Positions 34,554 through 42,178 of a stretch of 64,000 nt of DNA are shown one piece after another. Positions within the stretch are counted from its first letter, which is position 1; every line of letters starts with the position of its first letter. The position numbers were made by a program, and so were the translations under genes. The stretch is from Azospirillum baldaniorum. GTDB taxonomy: Bacteria > Pseudomonadota > Alphaproteobacteria > Azospirillales > Azospirillaceae. Under the pieces are notes generated by a model. The model did no database searches. It was given only the letters and a program-made list of their open reading frames with translations, and was not told the origin of the DNA. The stretch spans positions 1,630,001-1,694,000 of the forward strand of contig NZ_CP022253.1 of the NCBI RefSeq assembly GCF_003119195.2, written 5' to 3'.

Positions 34554-35582
34554 ATGCCTGCACAAAGCCCCTCCCGCCCCCCCGCCGAACGCTGGATGAA
34601 AGTCTGCCCCGAAGGGCTCTACGTCGAGCCCGGCGGCTTCTACGTGGACCCGCTGCGCCCGGTGGAGCGCGCGGTCGTCACCCACGGCCATTCCGACCAT
34701 GCCCGGCCCGGCCACGCCCATGTGCTCGCCACCGCCGGGACGCTCGCCATCATGCGGCAACGGCTGGGCGAGGGGGCGGGGGCCGCGACGCAGACGCTCG
34801 ACTATGGCGAGGCGATCCGCATCGGCGACGTGACGGTGCGTCTGGTCCCCGCCGGCCATGTGCTGGGCAGCGCGCAGGTGGTGCTGGAGCATGCGGGGAC
34901 GCGGGTGGTGGTGTCCGGCGACTACAAGCGGCGCTTCGACCGAACCTGCGCGCCCTTCGAGCCGGTGCCGTGCGACGTCTTCATCACCGAGGCGACCTTC
35001 GGCCTGCCGGTCTTCCGCCACCCGCCGGATTTGGGGGAGATCGACAAGCTGTTGCACTCACTGTCGATCTTTCCTGAGCGCAGCCATGTCGTCGGGGCCT
35101 ACGCGCTGGGCAAATGCCAGCGGGTGATCTCCCTGCTGCGCGCCGCCGGCTACGACCGGCCGATCTATCTGCACGGCGCCCTGGAGCCGATCTGCAAACT
35201 CTATGAGAGCTTCGGCGTGCCTCTGGGCGAGCTTCGCCCGGCCACCGTCGCGGCGAAGGAGGAGCTGAAGGGCGCCCTTGTGCTGGCCCCGCCCGGAGCG
35301 GTGGCCGACCGCTGGGCGCGGCGGCTCACCGACCCGGTGGTGGCGATGGCCTCCGGCTGGATGCGGGTGCGTCAGCGGGCGCGCCAGCGCGGCGTGGAAC
35401 TGCCGCTGGTCATTTCCGACCACGCCGATTGGGACGAACTGGTCCAGACGCTCGACGAGGTCGCCGCACCCGAGGTCTGGGTGACCCATGGCCGGGAGGA
35501 GGCGCTGGTCCACCACGCGACCCAGCGCGGCATCCGCGCCCGCGCTTTGGCCCTGGTCGGCTTCGAGGAGGAGGGGGCGTGA
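34554..35582 (+). CDS. Ligase-associated DNA exonuclease (metallo-beta-lactamase fold)
   Basis: 342 residues from ATG 34554. The metal motif THGHSDHAR is at residues 43-51, with AGHVLGSAQV, VVSGDYKRR and a late SDHADWDELVQT segment, giving the beta-lactamase/beta-CASP architecture of the ligase-associated exonucleases. It should process DNA ends in the cytoplasm before sealing. Its last base pairs overlap the start of the ATP-dependent ligase gene (GTGA), so the two are a translation-coupled repair pair. The other members of this module, a ligase-associated DEXH helicase and phosphoesterase, are not in this window. Confidence 0.9.
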   Translation: MPAQSPSRPPAERWMKVCPEGLYVEPGGFYVDPLRPVERAVVTHGHSDHARPGHAHVLATAGTLAIMRQRLGEGAGAATQTLDYGEAIRIGDVTVRLVPAGHVLGSAQVVLEHAGTRVVVSGDYKRRFDRTCAPFEPVPCDVFITEATFGLPVFRHPPDLGEIDKLLHSLSIFPERSHVVGAYALGKCQRVISLLRAAGYDRPIYLHGALEPICKLYESFGVPLGELRPATVAAKEELKGALVLAPPGAVADRWARRLTDPVVAMASGWMRVRQRARQRGVELPLVISDHADWDELVQTLDEVAAPEVWVTHGREEALVHHATQRGIRARALALVGFEEEGA

Positions 35583-37156
35583 GGAACTTCTCCGCGCTGA
35601 TCGACGGGCTGGTCTTCATGCCGGCGCGCAATGGAAAGATCCGCCTGCTGGCCGACTTCTTCGCCACCACGCCGGACCCCGACCGCGGCTGGGCGCTGGC
35701 GGCCCTGACGGAATCGCTGGTCTTCCACGAGGCCAAGCCGGCGGCGATCCGGCAACTGGTCGCTACCCGCGTCGATCCCGAGCTGTTCGCCCTGTCCTAC
35801 GACTATGTCGGCGACCTCGCCGAGACGGTGGCCTTGATCTGGCCAGAGCGCCCGGAGCGGGCGAACAGCCTGCCGCCTTCCATGACCGAGGTGGTGGAGA
35901 CTCTGCGCGCGGCCAAGCGCGGGCAGGTGATGGGGCTGGTGGAGGGCTGGCTCGACACGCTGGATTCCTCGGGCCGCTTCGCTCTGCTGAAGCTCATCAC
36001 CGGCAGCCTGCGGGTGGGCGTGTCGGCGCGGCTGGCCAAGACGGCATTGGCGGAGTGGGGCAAGGTCGATCTCGGCGACCTCGAGGAGTGCTGGCATGGG
36101 CTGACCCCGCCCTACGCGGAGCTGTTCGCCTGGCTGGAGGGGAGGTCCGACCGGCCGGCGGCGGGGAAGGGCGCCGGCTTCCGCCCGCTGATGCTTTCCC
36201 ATCCGCTGGAGGAGGAGGATATGGGCGGTCTCGATCCGGCCGACTACGCCGCGGAATGGAAATGGGACGGCATCCGCGTGCAGCTGGCGGCCCGCGGCGG
36301 CGAGCGGCGCATCTACAGCCGGACCGGCGACGACGTGTCCGGCGCCTTTCCGGACATTGCGGACCACATGACCTTCGACGCCGTGCTGGACGGCGAACTG
36401 CTGGTCGCCCGCGACGAGGGCGAGATCGCGCCCTTTAACGATCTCCAGCAGCGGCTGAACCGCAAGACGGTCACCGCGGCGATGCTCAAGGAATTTCCCG
36501 CCTGGGTGCGGCTCTACGACATCCTGTTCGATGGCGAGGAGGATCTACGGAGCCTGCCCTTCACCGAGCGGCGCGCCCGGCTGGAGCGCTGGCACGACGC
36601 GGTGCGGCCCCGGCGGATGGACCTGTCGCCCCTGGTTCCGTTCGAGGGCTGGGAGGCACTGAAGGGCCTGCGCGAGGGCAGCCGGGAAAACAGCATCGAA
36701 GGGCTGATGCTGAAGCGCAAGGACAGCGTCTACGTTGCCGGGCGCCCCAAGGGGCCCTGGTTCAAGTGGAAGCGTGGGGCGCTGACCCTCGACACCGTGC
36801 TGATGTACGCCCAGCGCGGGCACGGCAAGCGGTCCAGCTATTACTCGGACTTCACCTTCGGCGTCTGGCGCGGCGAGGAGCTGGTGCCGGTCGGCAAGGC
36901 CTATTTCGGCTTCACCGACGCCGAGCTGGTGGAACTCGACCGCTGGGTGCGCAACCGCACCACCCGCCGCTACGGCCCGGTGCGCGAGGTCGAGCCGGGG
37001 CTGGTGCTGGAGGTCGCCTTCGACAGCGTGCACCCGTCGAACCGTCACAAAAGCGGTCTGGCGATGCGCTTCCCGCGCGTCCACCGTATCCGCTGGGACA
37101 AGCCGGCGGTGGAGGCCGACCGGCTGGAAACGCTTCAGGCGATGGTCGTCGGCTAG
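35579..37156 (+). CDS. ATP-dependent DNA ligase of the exonuclease-linked type
   Basis: 525 residues from GTG 35579, which overlaps the exonuclease stop. The N-terminal domain (about 1-200) is the DNA-binding helical domain (MPARNGKIRLLADFFATT). The nucleotidyltransferase core has the adenylated Lys228 in EWKWDGIRVQL, then DGELLVARD and VFKWKRGALTLDTVLMYAQRG-like motifs, and the C-terminal OB fold ends in RFPRVHRIRWDKP. It resembles the cisplatin-response ligase family, distinct from the essential NAD-dependent LigA. No Ku or LigD partner domain is attached, so a role in excision or gap sealing is more likely than classic end joining. Confidence 0.92.
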   Translation: MRNFSALIDGLVFMPARNGKIRLLADFFATTPDPDRGWALAALTESLVFHEAKPAAIRQLVATRVDPELFALSYDYVGDLAETVALIWPERPERANSLPPSMTEVVETLRAAKRGQVMGLVEGWLDTLDSSGRFALLKLITGSLRVGVSARLAKTALAEWGKVDLGDLEECWHGLTPPYAELFAWLEGRSDRPAAGKGAGFRPLMLSHPLEEEDMGGLDPADYAAEWKWDGIRVQLAARGGERRIYSRTGDDVSGAFPDIADHMTFDAVLDGELLVARDEGEIAPFNDLQQRLNRKTVTAAMLKEFPAWVRLYDILFDGEEDLRSLPFTERRARLERWHDAVRPRRMDLSPLVPFEGWEALKGLREGSRENSIEGLMLKRKDSVYVAGRPKGPWFKWKRGALTLDTVLMYAQRGHGKRSSYYSDFTFGVWRGEELVPVGKAYFGFTDAELVELDRWVRNRTTRRYGPVREVEPGLVLEVAFDSVHPSNRHKSGLAMRFPRVHRIRWDKPAVEADRLETLQAMVVG

Positions 37157-37205
37157 AGCGATGGGCCGAGTGGGGCCGCTTCTTCCATTTTGAACCGGGT
37201 CCGCG

Positions 37206-37233
37206 TTGACGTCGGCGGGACGGCGCCTAGTCT
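37206..37233 (+). promoter_or_regulatory. Candidate sigma-70 promoter before the Lys-rich gene
   Basis: TTGACG (37206-37211), a 16-base spacer and TAGTCT (37228-37233). It lies 59 bases before the start of the gene at 37292 in an otherwise gene-free gap after the ligase. A plausible but not perfect match. Confidence 0.45.
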
Positions 37234-37291
37234 TCTGCAACCGTTCGCTGCGGTCGAACGGGGTGGAAGACATCAAGCCGGAGACCTGACC

Positions 37292-38065
37292 ATGCCGTTC
37301 GCCGCCGCCCCCGAGTTCAAGAAGCACAAGGCGAAGTGCGAGGCCGAGGCCAAGAAGATCCCGAACTCGGGCGACGCCCTGGCGGTGGTGAAGAAGTCGG
37401 GCGATGTGGAGAAGGCCGCCGCGGCCTGGGACAAGGCCTACAAGGCCGGGGACGCCAAGGCGCTGCGCGCGGCGCTGGCCGATCTGCTCCAGGCGACCAA
37501 GATCTTCCGGGCAAAGCTCAGCGCGGTGATTGTCAAGGCGCAGAAGGCGAAGAACGAGGGCGCCGTGGAAGTGGCGGCCGACATGCTGGGCGGCGCCATG
37601 AACGTCGAGCAGATGGCCCAGTTGGAAAGCCAGTCCACCCTGAAGAAGCTGGAGAAGGCGGGCAGCGCCAAGGAGATGCCCGCCACCACCTTCTTCGCTG
37701 ACTGGACCTCGGCCAAGAAGATGTTCGAGGCGCTGACCGGCAAGAAGAAGCCCGCCGAGGGTTTCCTGCTCGCCTTCCGGGCGTCGAGCGGGCTGGAGAA
37801 GGCGACGAAGGCGCTGGACGCCGCCACACGCGCCAACGACGTCGACGCTCTGCAGAAGGCGATCAAGGGATTCGAGAAGACCGGCAGCGAGTATTTCGCG
37901 ACCGTGAAGAAGAAGGCCAAGGTCTCCGTCGCAGCCGACGACACCGACATCCCGGACGAGTCGGAGGAGGCCTTCAACTACGATCAGGCGCTGGCGATCC
38001 TGCTGAAGAACCTGAACGTCATCCGCAAGGAAGCCGGCGATATCCTGGCCGAGGCCAGGAAATAG
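37292..38065 (+). CDS. Lysine/alanine-rich helical protein of unknown function
   Basis: 257 residues from ATG 37292 (CCGGAGACC in front). The composition is dominated by Lys, Ala and Glu/Asp. It contains repeated amphipathic elements such as KSGDVEKAAAAWDKAYKAGD and EKATKALDAATRANDVDALQ, which could be an internal duplication. No cysteine-rich, signal or membrane segment. The C-terminus (DQALAILLKNLNVIRKEAGDILAEARK) is a long helix. I do not recognise a family; it may be a cytoplasmic coiled or four-helix-type protein. It is preceded by its own candidate promoter. Confidence 0.75.
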   Translation: MPFAAAPEFKKHKAKCEAEAKKIPNSGDALAVVKKSGDVEKAAAAWDKAYKAGDAKALRAALADLLQATKIFRAKLSAVIVKAQKAKNEGAVEVAADMLGGAMNVEQMAQLESQSTLKKLEKAGSAKEMPATTFFADWTSAKKMFEALTGKKKPAEGFLLAFRASSGLEKATKALDAATRANDVDALQKAIKGFEKTGSEYFATVKKKAKVSVAADDTDIPDESEEAFNYDQALAILLKNLNVIRKEAGDILAEARK

Positions 38066-38079
38066 ACAGGATTTCCCCC

Positions 38080-38529
38080 CTATCGGCTCAACCGCATGTC
38101 GATGTGGTCGATGCCGACATCGTCGTAAATCTCGCTGACGCGCCGGAAGCCGAAGCCGCCGTAAAAGCTCTCCAAGTAAAGCTGCGCGCTGATCTGCACG
38201 TCGTGCTCCGGCCATTCTTGGGCCAGCCGCTCCAGGCATTCCGCGACCAGCCGGCGGCCCAACGCCTTGCCGCGCCACGCCGGAGCGACCGCCAACCGTC
38301 CGAACGAGGTCGTGCCGGTGTCGGCATCCGGACCGAAAATGCGGGCGTAGCCGACGGGTGTCGGCGCGTCGCCGTCGTAAAGCGCCAGATGCTGCGCCAC
38401 CGGGTCGCGTCCGTCGAGGTCGGGAAAGGGGGAGGCCTGTTCCACCACCAGCACGCTCTGGCGGAGGTGGAGCATGTCGTGGAAGGTGCCGGCGGACAGA
38501 TCGGCAAAGCGGTACCAACGGGAATGCAT
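38080..38529 (-). CDS. GNAT family N-acetyltransferase, ElaA type
   Basis: 149 residues. The ElaA-like start (WYRFADLSAGTFHDMLHLRQSVLVVEQ) is followed by the acetyl-CoA loop FGRLAVAPAWRGKALGRRLVAECLE and the late element AQLYLESFYGGFGFRRVSEIYDD. It should transfer an acetyl group to an unknown small molecule or protein amine. The ribosome site is GAGG close to ATG 38529. Eight bases separate its start from the end of the upstream DUF488 gene, so it is probably the last gene of that unit. Confidence 0.9.
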   Translation of the reverse strand: MHSRWYRFADLSAGTFHDMLHLRQSVLVVEQASPFPDLDGRDPVAQHLALYDGDAPTPVGYARIFGPDADTGTTSFGRLAVAPAWRGKALGRRLVAECLERLAQEWPEHDVQISAQLYLESFYGGFGFRRVSEIYDDVGIDHIDMRLSR

Positions 38530-38537
38530 GTCAGCCT

Positions 38538-39002
38538 CTAGAAGGAGACGTCGGTGGGATTCAGATGTTCCACCGTGAAGCCGAAACGGCTGTGAAGGCT
38601 TTCACCGACGCGAAGCCGGTGGCAGAGGTGCGGTGACGCCTCGAAGCAGAGCAGACAGGCCGGCTTTTCCCGCGCCAGAGCGGCGGCGCGGTTGAGGTCA
38701 TGCTCCGCTTCCGGAGTCTGCATCTTCGCTTCGACGATCGACCAGAAGCGGTCCAGGTCGCCCTGATGGGCGGCAACGCGGCCCTCCTTGGGCGTGCCCA
38801 ACCCTTTCAGATGCACGTAACCGATTCCGGCCTCTTCCAACCCGGCGGACAGCGGCCTCTTCGAGAAGCCGGCGCGGCGGGACAAGGGCAACTCGCGCAC
38901 GTCCAGCAGAACCCCGACCCCCCGCACCTTCAATGCGCGCAGTACGGAGTCGAAGGAGGCGCCTTCGTAACCAATGGTGTAGAGCGTCGGGCTGTCGTTC
39001 AT
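38538..39002 (-). CDS. DUF488 family protein
   Basis: 154 residues with the DUF488 signatures TLYTIGYEGASFDSVL, LLDVRELPLSRRAGFSK and the cysteine motif LLCFEASPHLCHR. The family has a possible nucleotide- or thiol-related role that is not established. Its ATG overlaps the stop of the upstream gene by four bases, and the ElaA-type acetyltransferase follows, giving a three-gene unit: hypothetical, DUF488, GNAT. Confidence 0.9.
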   Translation of the reverse strand: MNDSPTLYTIGYEGASFDSVLRALKVRGVGVLLDVRELPLSRRAGFSKRPLSAGLEEAGIGYVHLKGLGTPKEGRVAAHQGDLDRFWSIVEAKMQTPEAEHDLNRAAALAREKPACLLCFEASPHLCHRLRVGESLHSRFGFTVEHLNPTDVSF

Positions 39003-39418
39003 GACGAGGAGGGCAGGGCGTTGCGGACCATGTATTCGCCGATGTCCTTGGGCTTCACCTTGACGTCGGTCAGCGGCTCGTCGGCGGACATCGCCTTCGC
39101 GACGAGAAGGCTGTTCTGCACGTTGGTCAGAGTGATGCGGAAGACGCCGGTGGCGCCCTTCAGCTTCGGGTAGTAGGTCGGATCGATGACCTTCTCCTTG
39201 CGCATCAGGCGTTCGATCACCGCCTCCTCCTCAACGTCCGGCACCTCCTGGCTGTGGATCAGGCGCCAGTCGGATTCGCCCGCCCAGCCGGCATCGATGG
39301 CGGCCTTGGCCTCGTCATTGTCAGCGGCCACGCCCAGCTTGAAGATGTGCTTTCCCTGTCCGACGTCGGACGCCCATTTCGTCAGCGCGGCGCTGCGCGC
39401 CACATAAACCACGGCCAT
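38999..39418 (-). CDS. Hypothetical protein translationally coupled to DUF488
   Basis: 139 residues, no signal peptide or membrane segment. The N-terminal part (MAVVYVARSAALTKWASDVGQGKHIFKLGVA) faintly recalls a GIY-YIG-type fold (VYVAR, FKLG), but the catalytic pattern is not convincing and I do not call it a nuclease. The middle DWRLIHSQEVPDVEEEAVIERLMRKEKVIDPTYYPKL is highly charged. The four-base overlap with the DUF488 gene implies they work together. Confidence 0.78.
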   Translation of the reverse strand: MAVVYVARSAALTKWASDVGQGKHIFKLGVAADNDEAKAAIDAGWAGESDWRLIHSQEVPDVEEEAVIERLMRKEKVIDPTYYPKLKGATGVFRITLTNVQNSLLVAKAMSADEPLTDVKVKPKDIGEYMVRNALPSSS

Positions 39419-39499
39419 TTTCGCAGGTCCTCCCCGGTCAGGCGGCCATGCTGCCGCGAAGTGCCCGACGAGGCAACCGCCGGAAGGGGGGAAGGGGGG

Positions 39500-39922
39500 T
39501 CAGGGGAAGGATGATTGCCGGGACAGCGGGGTGATGAGGATGCGGCTGACCACGTCCTTGCCGAACAGCTTGACGCTTTCCTCATCGATCCTGCGGCGCA
39601 GGGCCGGCATGTTGGCGATGTTGCCGCGGACGATCCATCCCTCCTCGATGCCAGTGTAGACCGCGCGCAGAGCGGCGTCGTGCAGGCGCGGAATGGCGAC
39701 CTGAACTTCACCCAGGCGGGTGGCGTTCGCCACTTCCAGCATCACCTCGATCTGGGTGTAGCGCTCCACCTGACCGCGCGTGACGATGGGGACCATCACC
39801 GGCTTGATCCGGACGGAAGGTGGCAGGGCCGCCGGCCCTTCCGCCGCCTGAGCCCCCATGGCCGAACCGACGGTGGTGGCGGCGATGAGAAGGCAACCGA
39901 GGAAGGACGCGACCCTGCGCAT
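39500..39922 (-). CDS. Exported FliL-like protein
   Basis: 140 residues with a Sec signal peptide (MRRVASFLGCLLIAATTVGSAMGAQA). The mature domain reads VRIKPVMVPIVTRGQVERYTQIEVMLEV, then PRLHDAALRAVYTG, RGNIANMPALRRRI and VVSRILITPLSRQ. This order (paired beta strands, a helical PxLxDxxLxAxY element, GNxxN, and a final strand) is shared with the protein at 50137-50601 and resembles the periplasmic domain of FliL. Unlike FliL it has a cleavable signal, and no flagellar genes are near. Confidence 0.75.
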   Translation of the reverse strand: MRRVASFLGCLLIAATTVGSAMGAQAAEGPAALPPSVRIKPVMVPIVTRGQVERYTQIEVMLEVANATRLGEVQVAIPRLHDAALRAVYTGIEEGWIVRGNIANMPALRRRIDEESVKLFGKDVVSRILITPLSRQSSFP

Positions 39923-40050
39923 AAGCGGGCACCGGAAAAATCGATTGGGTGGCCCCGATAGTAGGGGTTCGCCCGCCCGCCTTCAATGGCGCCCGCTGTA
40001 ACAAGAGATGCTGTGACAAGAGATTCGGCTTATGGCCCGGCGTGCCGCCC

Positions 40051-40563
40051 TCAGGCCGCCTTCTGAGCGCTGGCTTGGATGGCCTTCTTGTTCACGTCGT
40101 TGATTGCCAGCATGTTCAGCTTCTTGTCGGTTTCCTTCTCTTCGTTCAGGGTCTGCTCCAGCAGCTCCGCCACCTTGGTAAGGCCGCAGGCGGTGGCGTA
40201 GGCGTGGACGGTGCCGTAGCTGGCGATCTCGTAATGCTCCACCTTCTGGGCGGCGGCGATCAGGGCGGCGTCCTGGACTTCCGGGGCGAGACCCATTTCC
40301 ATGATCTCGCGGGCCTCGCTGATCAGCCCCTCCATCGCGTCGCAATGCTTGCCGCGGGTGCGGGTGTCCAGCTCCTCGAAGACCTGTTCCAGCCGTTCGA
40401 TCTGGCCGCGGGTCTCCTCCAGATGGGACTCGAAGGCCGCGCGGAGCTGCTCGGAATGCGCCGCCTTGGCCAGTTTCGGCAGGGCCTTGGTGAGCTGCTT
40501 TTCGGCGTGGTAGATGTCGCGGAGTTCTTCGATCAGCAGATCCTGCATGGTCTTGGCAGCCAT
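40051..40563 (-). CDS. Ferritin-like DUF892 (YciE/YciF) family protein
   Basis: 170 residues of helical ferritin-like sequence: MQDLLIEELRDIYHAEKQLTKALPKLAKAA, HLEETRGQIERLEQVFEELDTR, VQDAALIAAAQKVEHYEIASYGT and LLEQTLNEEKETDKKLN. The conserved Glu/His residues (EELRDIYHAE, EHYEIA, NEEKE) can bind a di-iron centre. Members are induced by osmotic or general stress. A candidate EcfG promoter is placed 40 bases upstream. Start ATG 40563 with AAGGGAGT before it. Confidence 0.93.
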   Translation of the reverse strand: MAAKTMQDLLIEELRDIYHAEKQLTKALPKLAKAAHSEQLRAAFESHLEETRGQIERLEQVFEELDTRTRGKHCDAMEGLISEAREIMEMGLAPEVQDAALIAAAQKVEHYEIASYGTVHAYATACGLTKVAELLEQTLNEEKETDKKLNMLAINDVNKKAIQASAQKAA

Positions 40564-40602
40564 GGTGCCGGTACTCCCTTGCTGAGTTCGTCGTCCGCCA
40601 AC

Positions 40603-40627
40603 AACAGGACGTGGCAGATGGGGTTCC
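40603..40627 (-). promoter_or_regulatory. Candidate EcfG-type promoter of the DUF892 gene
   Basis: On the minus strand GGAAC (40627-40623), 16 bases, then TGTT (40606-40603). The -10-like end is 40 bases before the ATG. Spacing, sequence and distance are identical in design to the element at 606-630. Confidence 0.5.
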
Positions 40628-40691
40628 GGGACGGTTGCGCTGTGCTAAGGTGGTATCGGGACCGGCGAAGGCCGGCGATGGAGAAAAAGCG

Positions 40692-40934
40692 ATGGTGGGC
40701 AATCGGGCGCCTGGAAAAGGCCAGACGGCTGGAAACGGCGCGGGAAACGGTGTCGGCGAGGTGCTGTTCGAATTCCAGCGGGTCGGCAGCTATCTGAAGG
40801 TCATGGCCATCGATCCCGTCACTGCGACGGAGGTATCGGTCGTCGGGCCGGCCACCGGCAGCCTGGAACTGCTGAAACGGACCGCGATCAGCAAACTCCA
40901 GTTCGTCATGAAGCGCGACGCCGCCAAACGCTGA
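40692..40934 (+). CDS. DUF6898-type small conserved protein
   Basis: 80 residues from ATG 40692 (GGAGAAAAAG in front). The sequence EVLFEFQRVGSYLKVMAIDPVTATEVSVVGPATGSLELLKRTAISKLQFVM is a compact beta-rich domain that I recall as conserved in Rhodospirillales (DUF6898). There is no signal peptide and no catalytic motif. The function is unknown. The gene is divergent from the DUF892 gene. Confidence 0.82.
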   Translation: MVGNRAPGKGQTAGNGAGNGVGEVLFEFQRVGSYLKVMAIDPVTATEVSVVGPATGSLELLKRTAISKLQFVMKRDAAKR

Positions 40935-41228
40935 TTGAATTGCCCGAGTACAGACGCCAAGAAGCGCGCCCTCCCGGCGGGGCGGGGGGCGCGGCTAGTC
41001 TTGGCTTCTGCTGATGGTGAGCACTGACATCCCGGTGCCGGACCTGCGGAGCCGGTCCGAGGGTGAACTGCTCGGTTCCGACTCTAGACCTATGCCGCGC
41101 CGTGGGCACTGGTGCATCGGATGTAACGCCTGTAGAAACCGTTCCACGAACGAACGGACCGCCGTGCTTTCCGGACAGTGTTTTCCTGGCGCGGCGGTCC
41201 TGACCGAATGCGGAGGGAGACGATCGCA

Positions 41229-41573
41229 ATGGGTTGCGTGACGGTCTTGCGGAGATTGCCCGTGCTGTTGAGAGAGACCCTGAAGCCGGCGGCGACGCTG
41301 CTGGTGCTGGCCGTGGCGCTGCAAAGCCCGGCGGCGTGGTCGGAAACCACCATCATCTGCACGAAGCCCGGCGTTCCGCTCTGCATGAGCGACACCACCA
41401 CCTTCGTCAGCGCGGACAAGATGGCCACCTGCCAGTTCGAGGTGAAGGAGTACGTGGACAAGACCATGGACTATCTGCGCTGCCTGAACGAGGAGAACAC
41501 CAGCACAGGGCAGGAACTGACCCGCAATGTCGAACGGTTCAACTGCCGCCTGTCCGGCCGCAACTGTGGATGA
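41229..41573 (+). CDS. Exported six-cysteine protein
   Basis: 114 residues. The N-terminus (residues 1-38, with LLRETLKPAATLLVLAVALQSPAAWS) is a signal peptide with a long charged n-region. The mature part has six cysteines (TIICT, PLCMS, ATCQF, LRCLN, FNCRL, RNCG) that can form three disulfide bonds. The start at ATG 41229 is placed behind CGGAGGGAG. No family is recognised. A stem of nine pairs (41156-41164 and 41192-41200) is found in its leader. Confidence 0.75.
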   Translation: MGCVTVLRRLPVLLRETLKPAATLLVLAVALQSPAAWSETTIICTKPGVPLCMSDTTTFVSADKMATCQFEVKEYVDKTMDYLRCLNEENTSTGQELTRNVERFNCRLSGRNCG

Positions 41574-41632
41574 GGGGCGGCGCCGGCGGGTTGGGCGACG
41601 CCCGTCCTCGCCACGGTCCTGCGTGATCCAGG

Positions 41633-41658
41633 CCCGACAGTAAGACCCGACAGTAAGA
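41633..41658. repeat. 13-bp tandem duplication
   Basis: CCCGACAGTAAGA is repeated head to tail (41633-41645, 41646-41658) between the six-cysteine gene and the mucR terminator. Non-coding. Confidence 0.9.
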
Positions 41659-41675
41659 CATGAAGGTGAAACGAC

Positions 41676-41712
41676 ACAGGGCCGGCCTCCCCAATGGGGA
41701 GGCCGGCCCTGT
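41676..41712. terminator. Bidirectional terminator between six-Cys gene and mucR
   Basis: A 17-bp perfect stem (ACAGGGCCGGCCTCCCC 41676-41692 with its complement 41696-41712) and a three-base loop. T-richness is weak (GTTCGTTC). It lies 22 bases beyond the mucR stop on the minus strand. Confidence 0.85.
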
Positions 41713-41734
41713 TCGTTCAGGACGGTGCTGGCGC

Positions 41735-42178
41735 TCAGCCGGCCTTGCGGCGGGTCTGGCGGCCGGAGCTGCGGCCGAGGCCGATCCGTTTCGCGAACTC
41801 GGAGCGCTGAGCCGCGTAGTTCGGCGCGACCATCGGGTAATCCGGCGGCAGGCTCCAGCGCGCCCGGTATTCGTCCGGCGACATGTTGTAGGTGGAGCGA
41901 AGATGGCGCTTCAGCATCTTCAGCTTTTTGCCGTCTTCCAGACACACGATGTATTCGGGCGTCACCGACTTGCGGATCGGCACGGCCGGCTTCAGGGGCT
42001 CTGAAGGAATTTCTCGGGGCTGCGTGTTCAGCCCGGTCAGCGACGAGTAGACCGTGTTGATCACCTCGGGAATCTGCTGCGCCGGCAGAACGTTCTTGCT
42101 GACATATGCGGAGACGATGTCCGCGGTCATCCGCAGAAGCTCGTTATCGGGCACATCGGCGCGAAGCTGGTCACTCAT
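41735..42178 (-). CDS. MucR/Ros family transcriptional regulator
   Basis: 147 residues from ATG 42178 (AGGA nine bases before; an ATG at 42184 would be only three bases from it). The N-terminal helical oligomerisation region is followed by the prokaryotic zinc-finger-type region SVTPEYIVCLEDGKKLKMLKRHLRSTYNMSPDEYRARWSLPPDYP, which is the MucR/Ros hallmark. These proteins bind AT-rich DNA and repress genes for exopolysaccharide, motility or transfer. Its own upstream DNA is AT-rich (42185-42300), consistent with self-regulation. A basic tail (SSGRQTRRKAG) ends it. Confidence 0.93.
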   Translation of the reverse strand: MSDQLRADVPDNELLRMTADIVSAYVSKNVLPAQQIPEVINTVYSSLTGLNTQPREIPSEPLKPAVPIRKSVTPEYIVCLEDGKKLKMLKRHLRSTYNMSPDEYRARWSLPPDYPMVAPNYAAQRSEFAKRIGLGRSSGRQTRRKAG

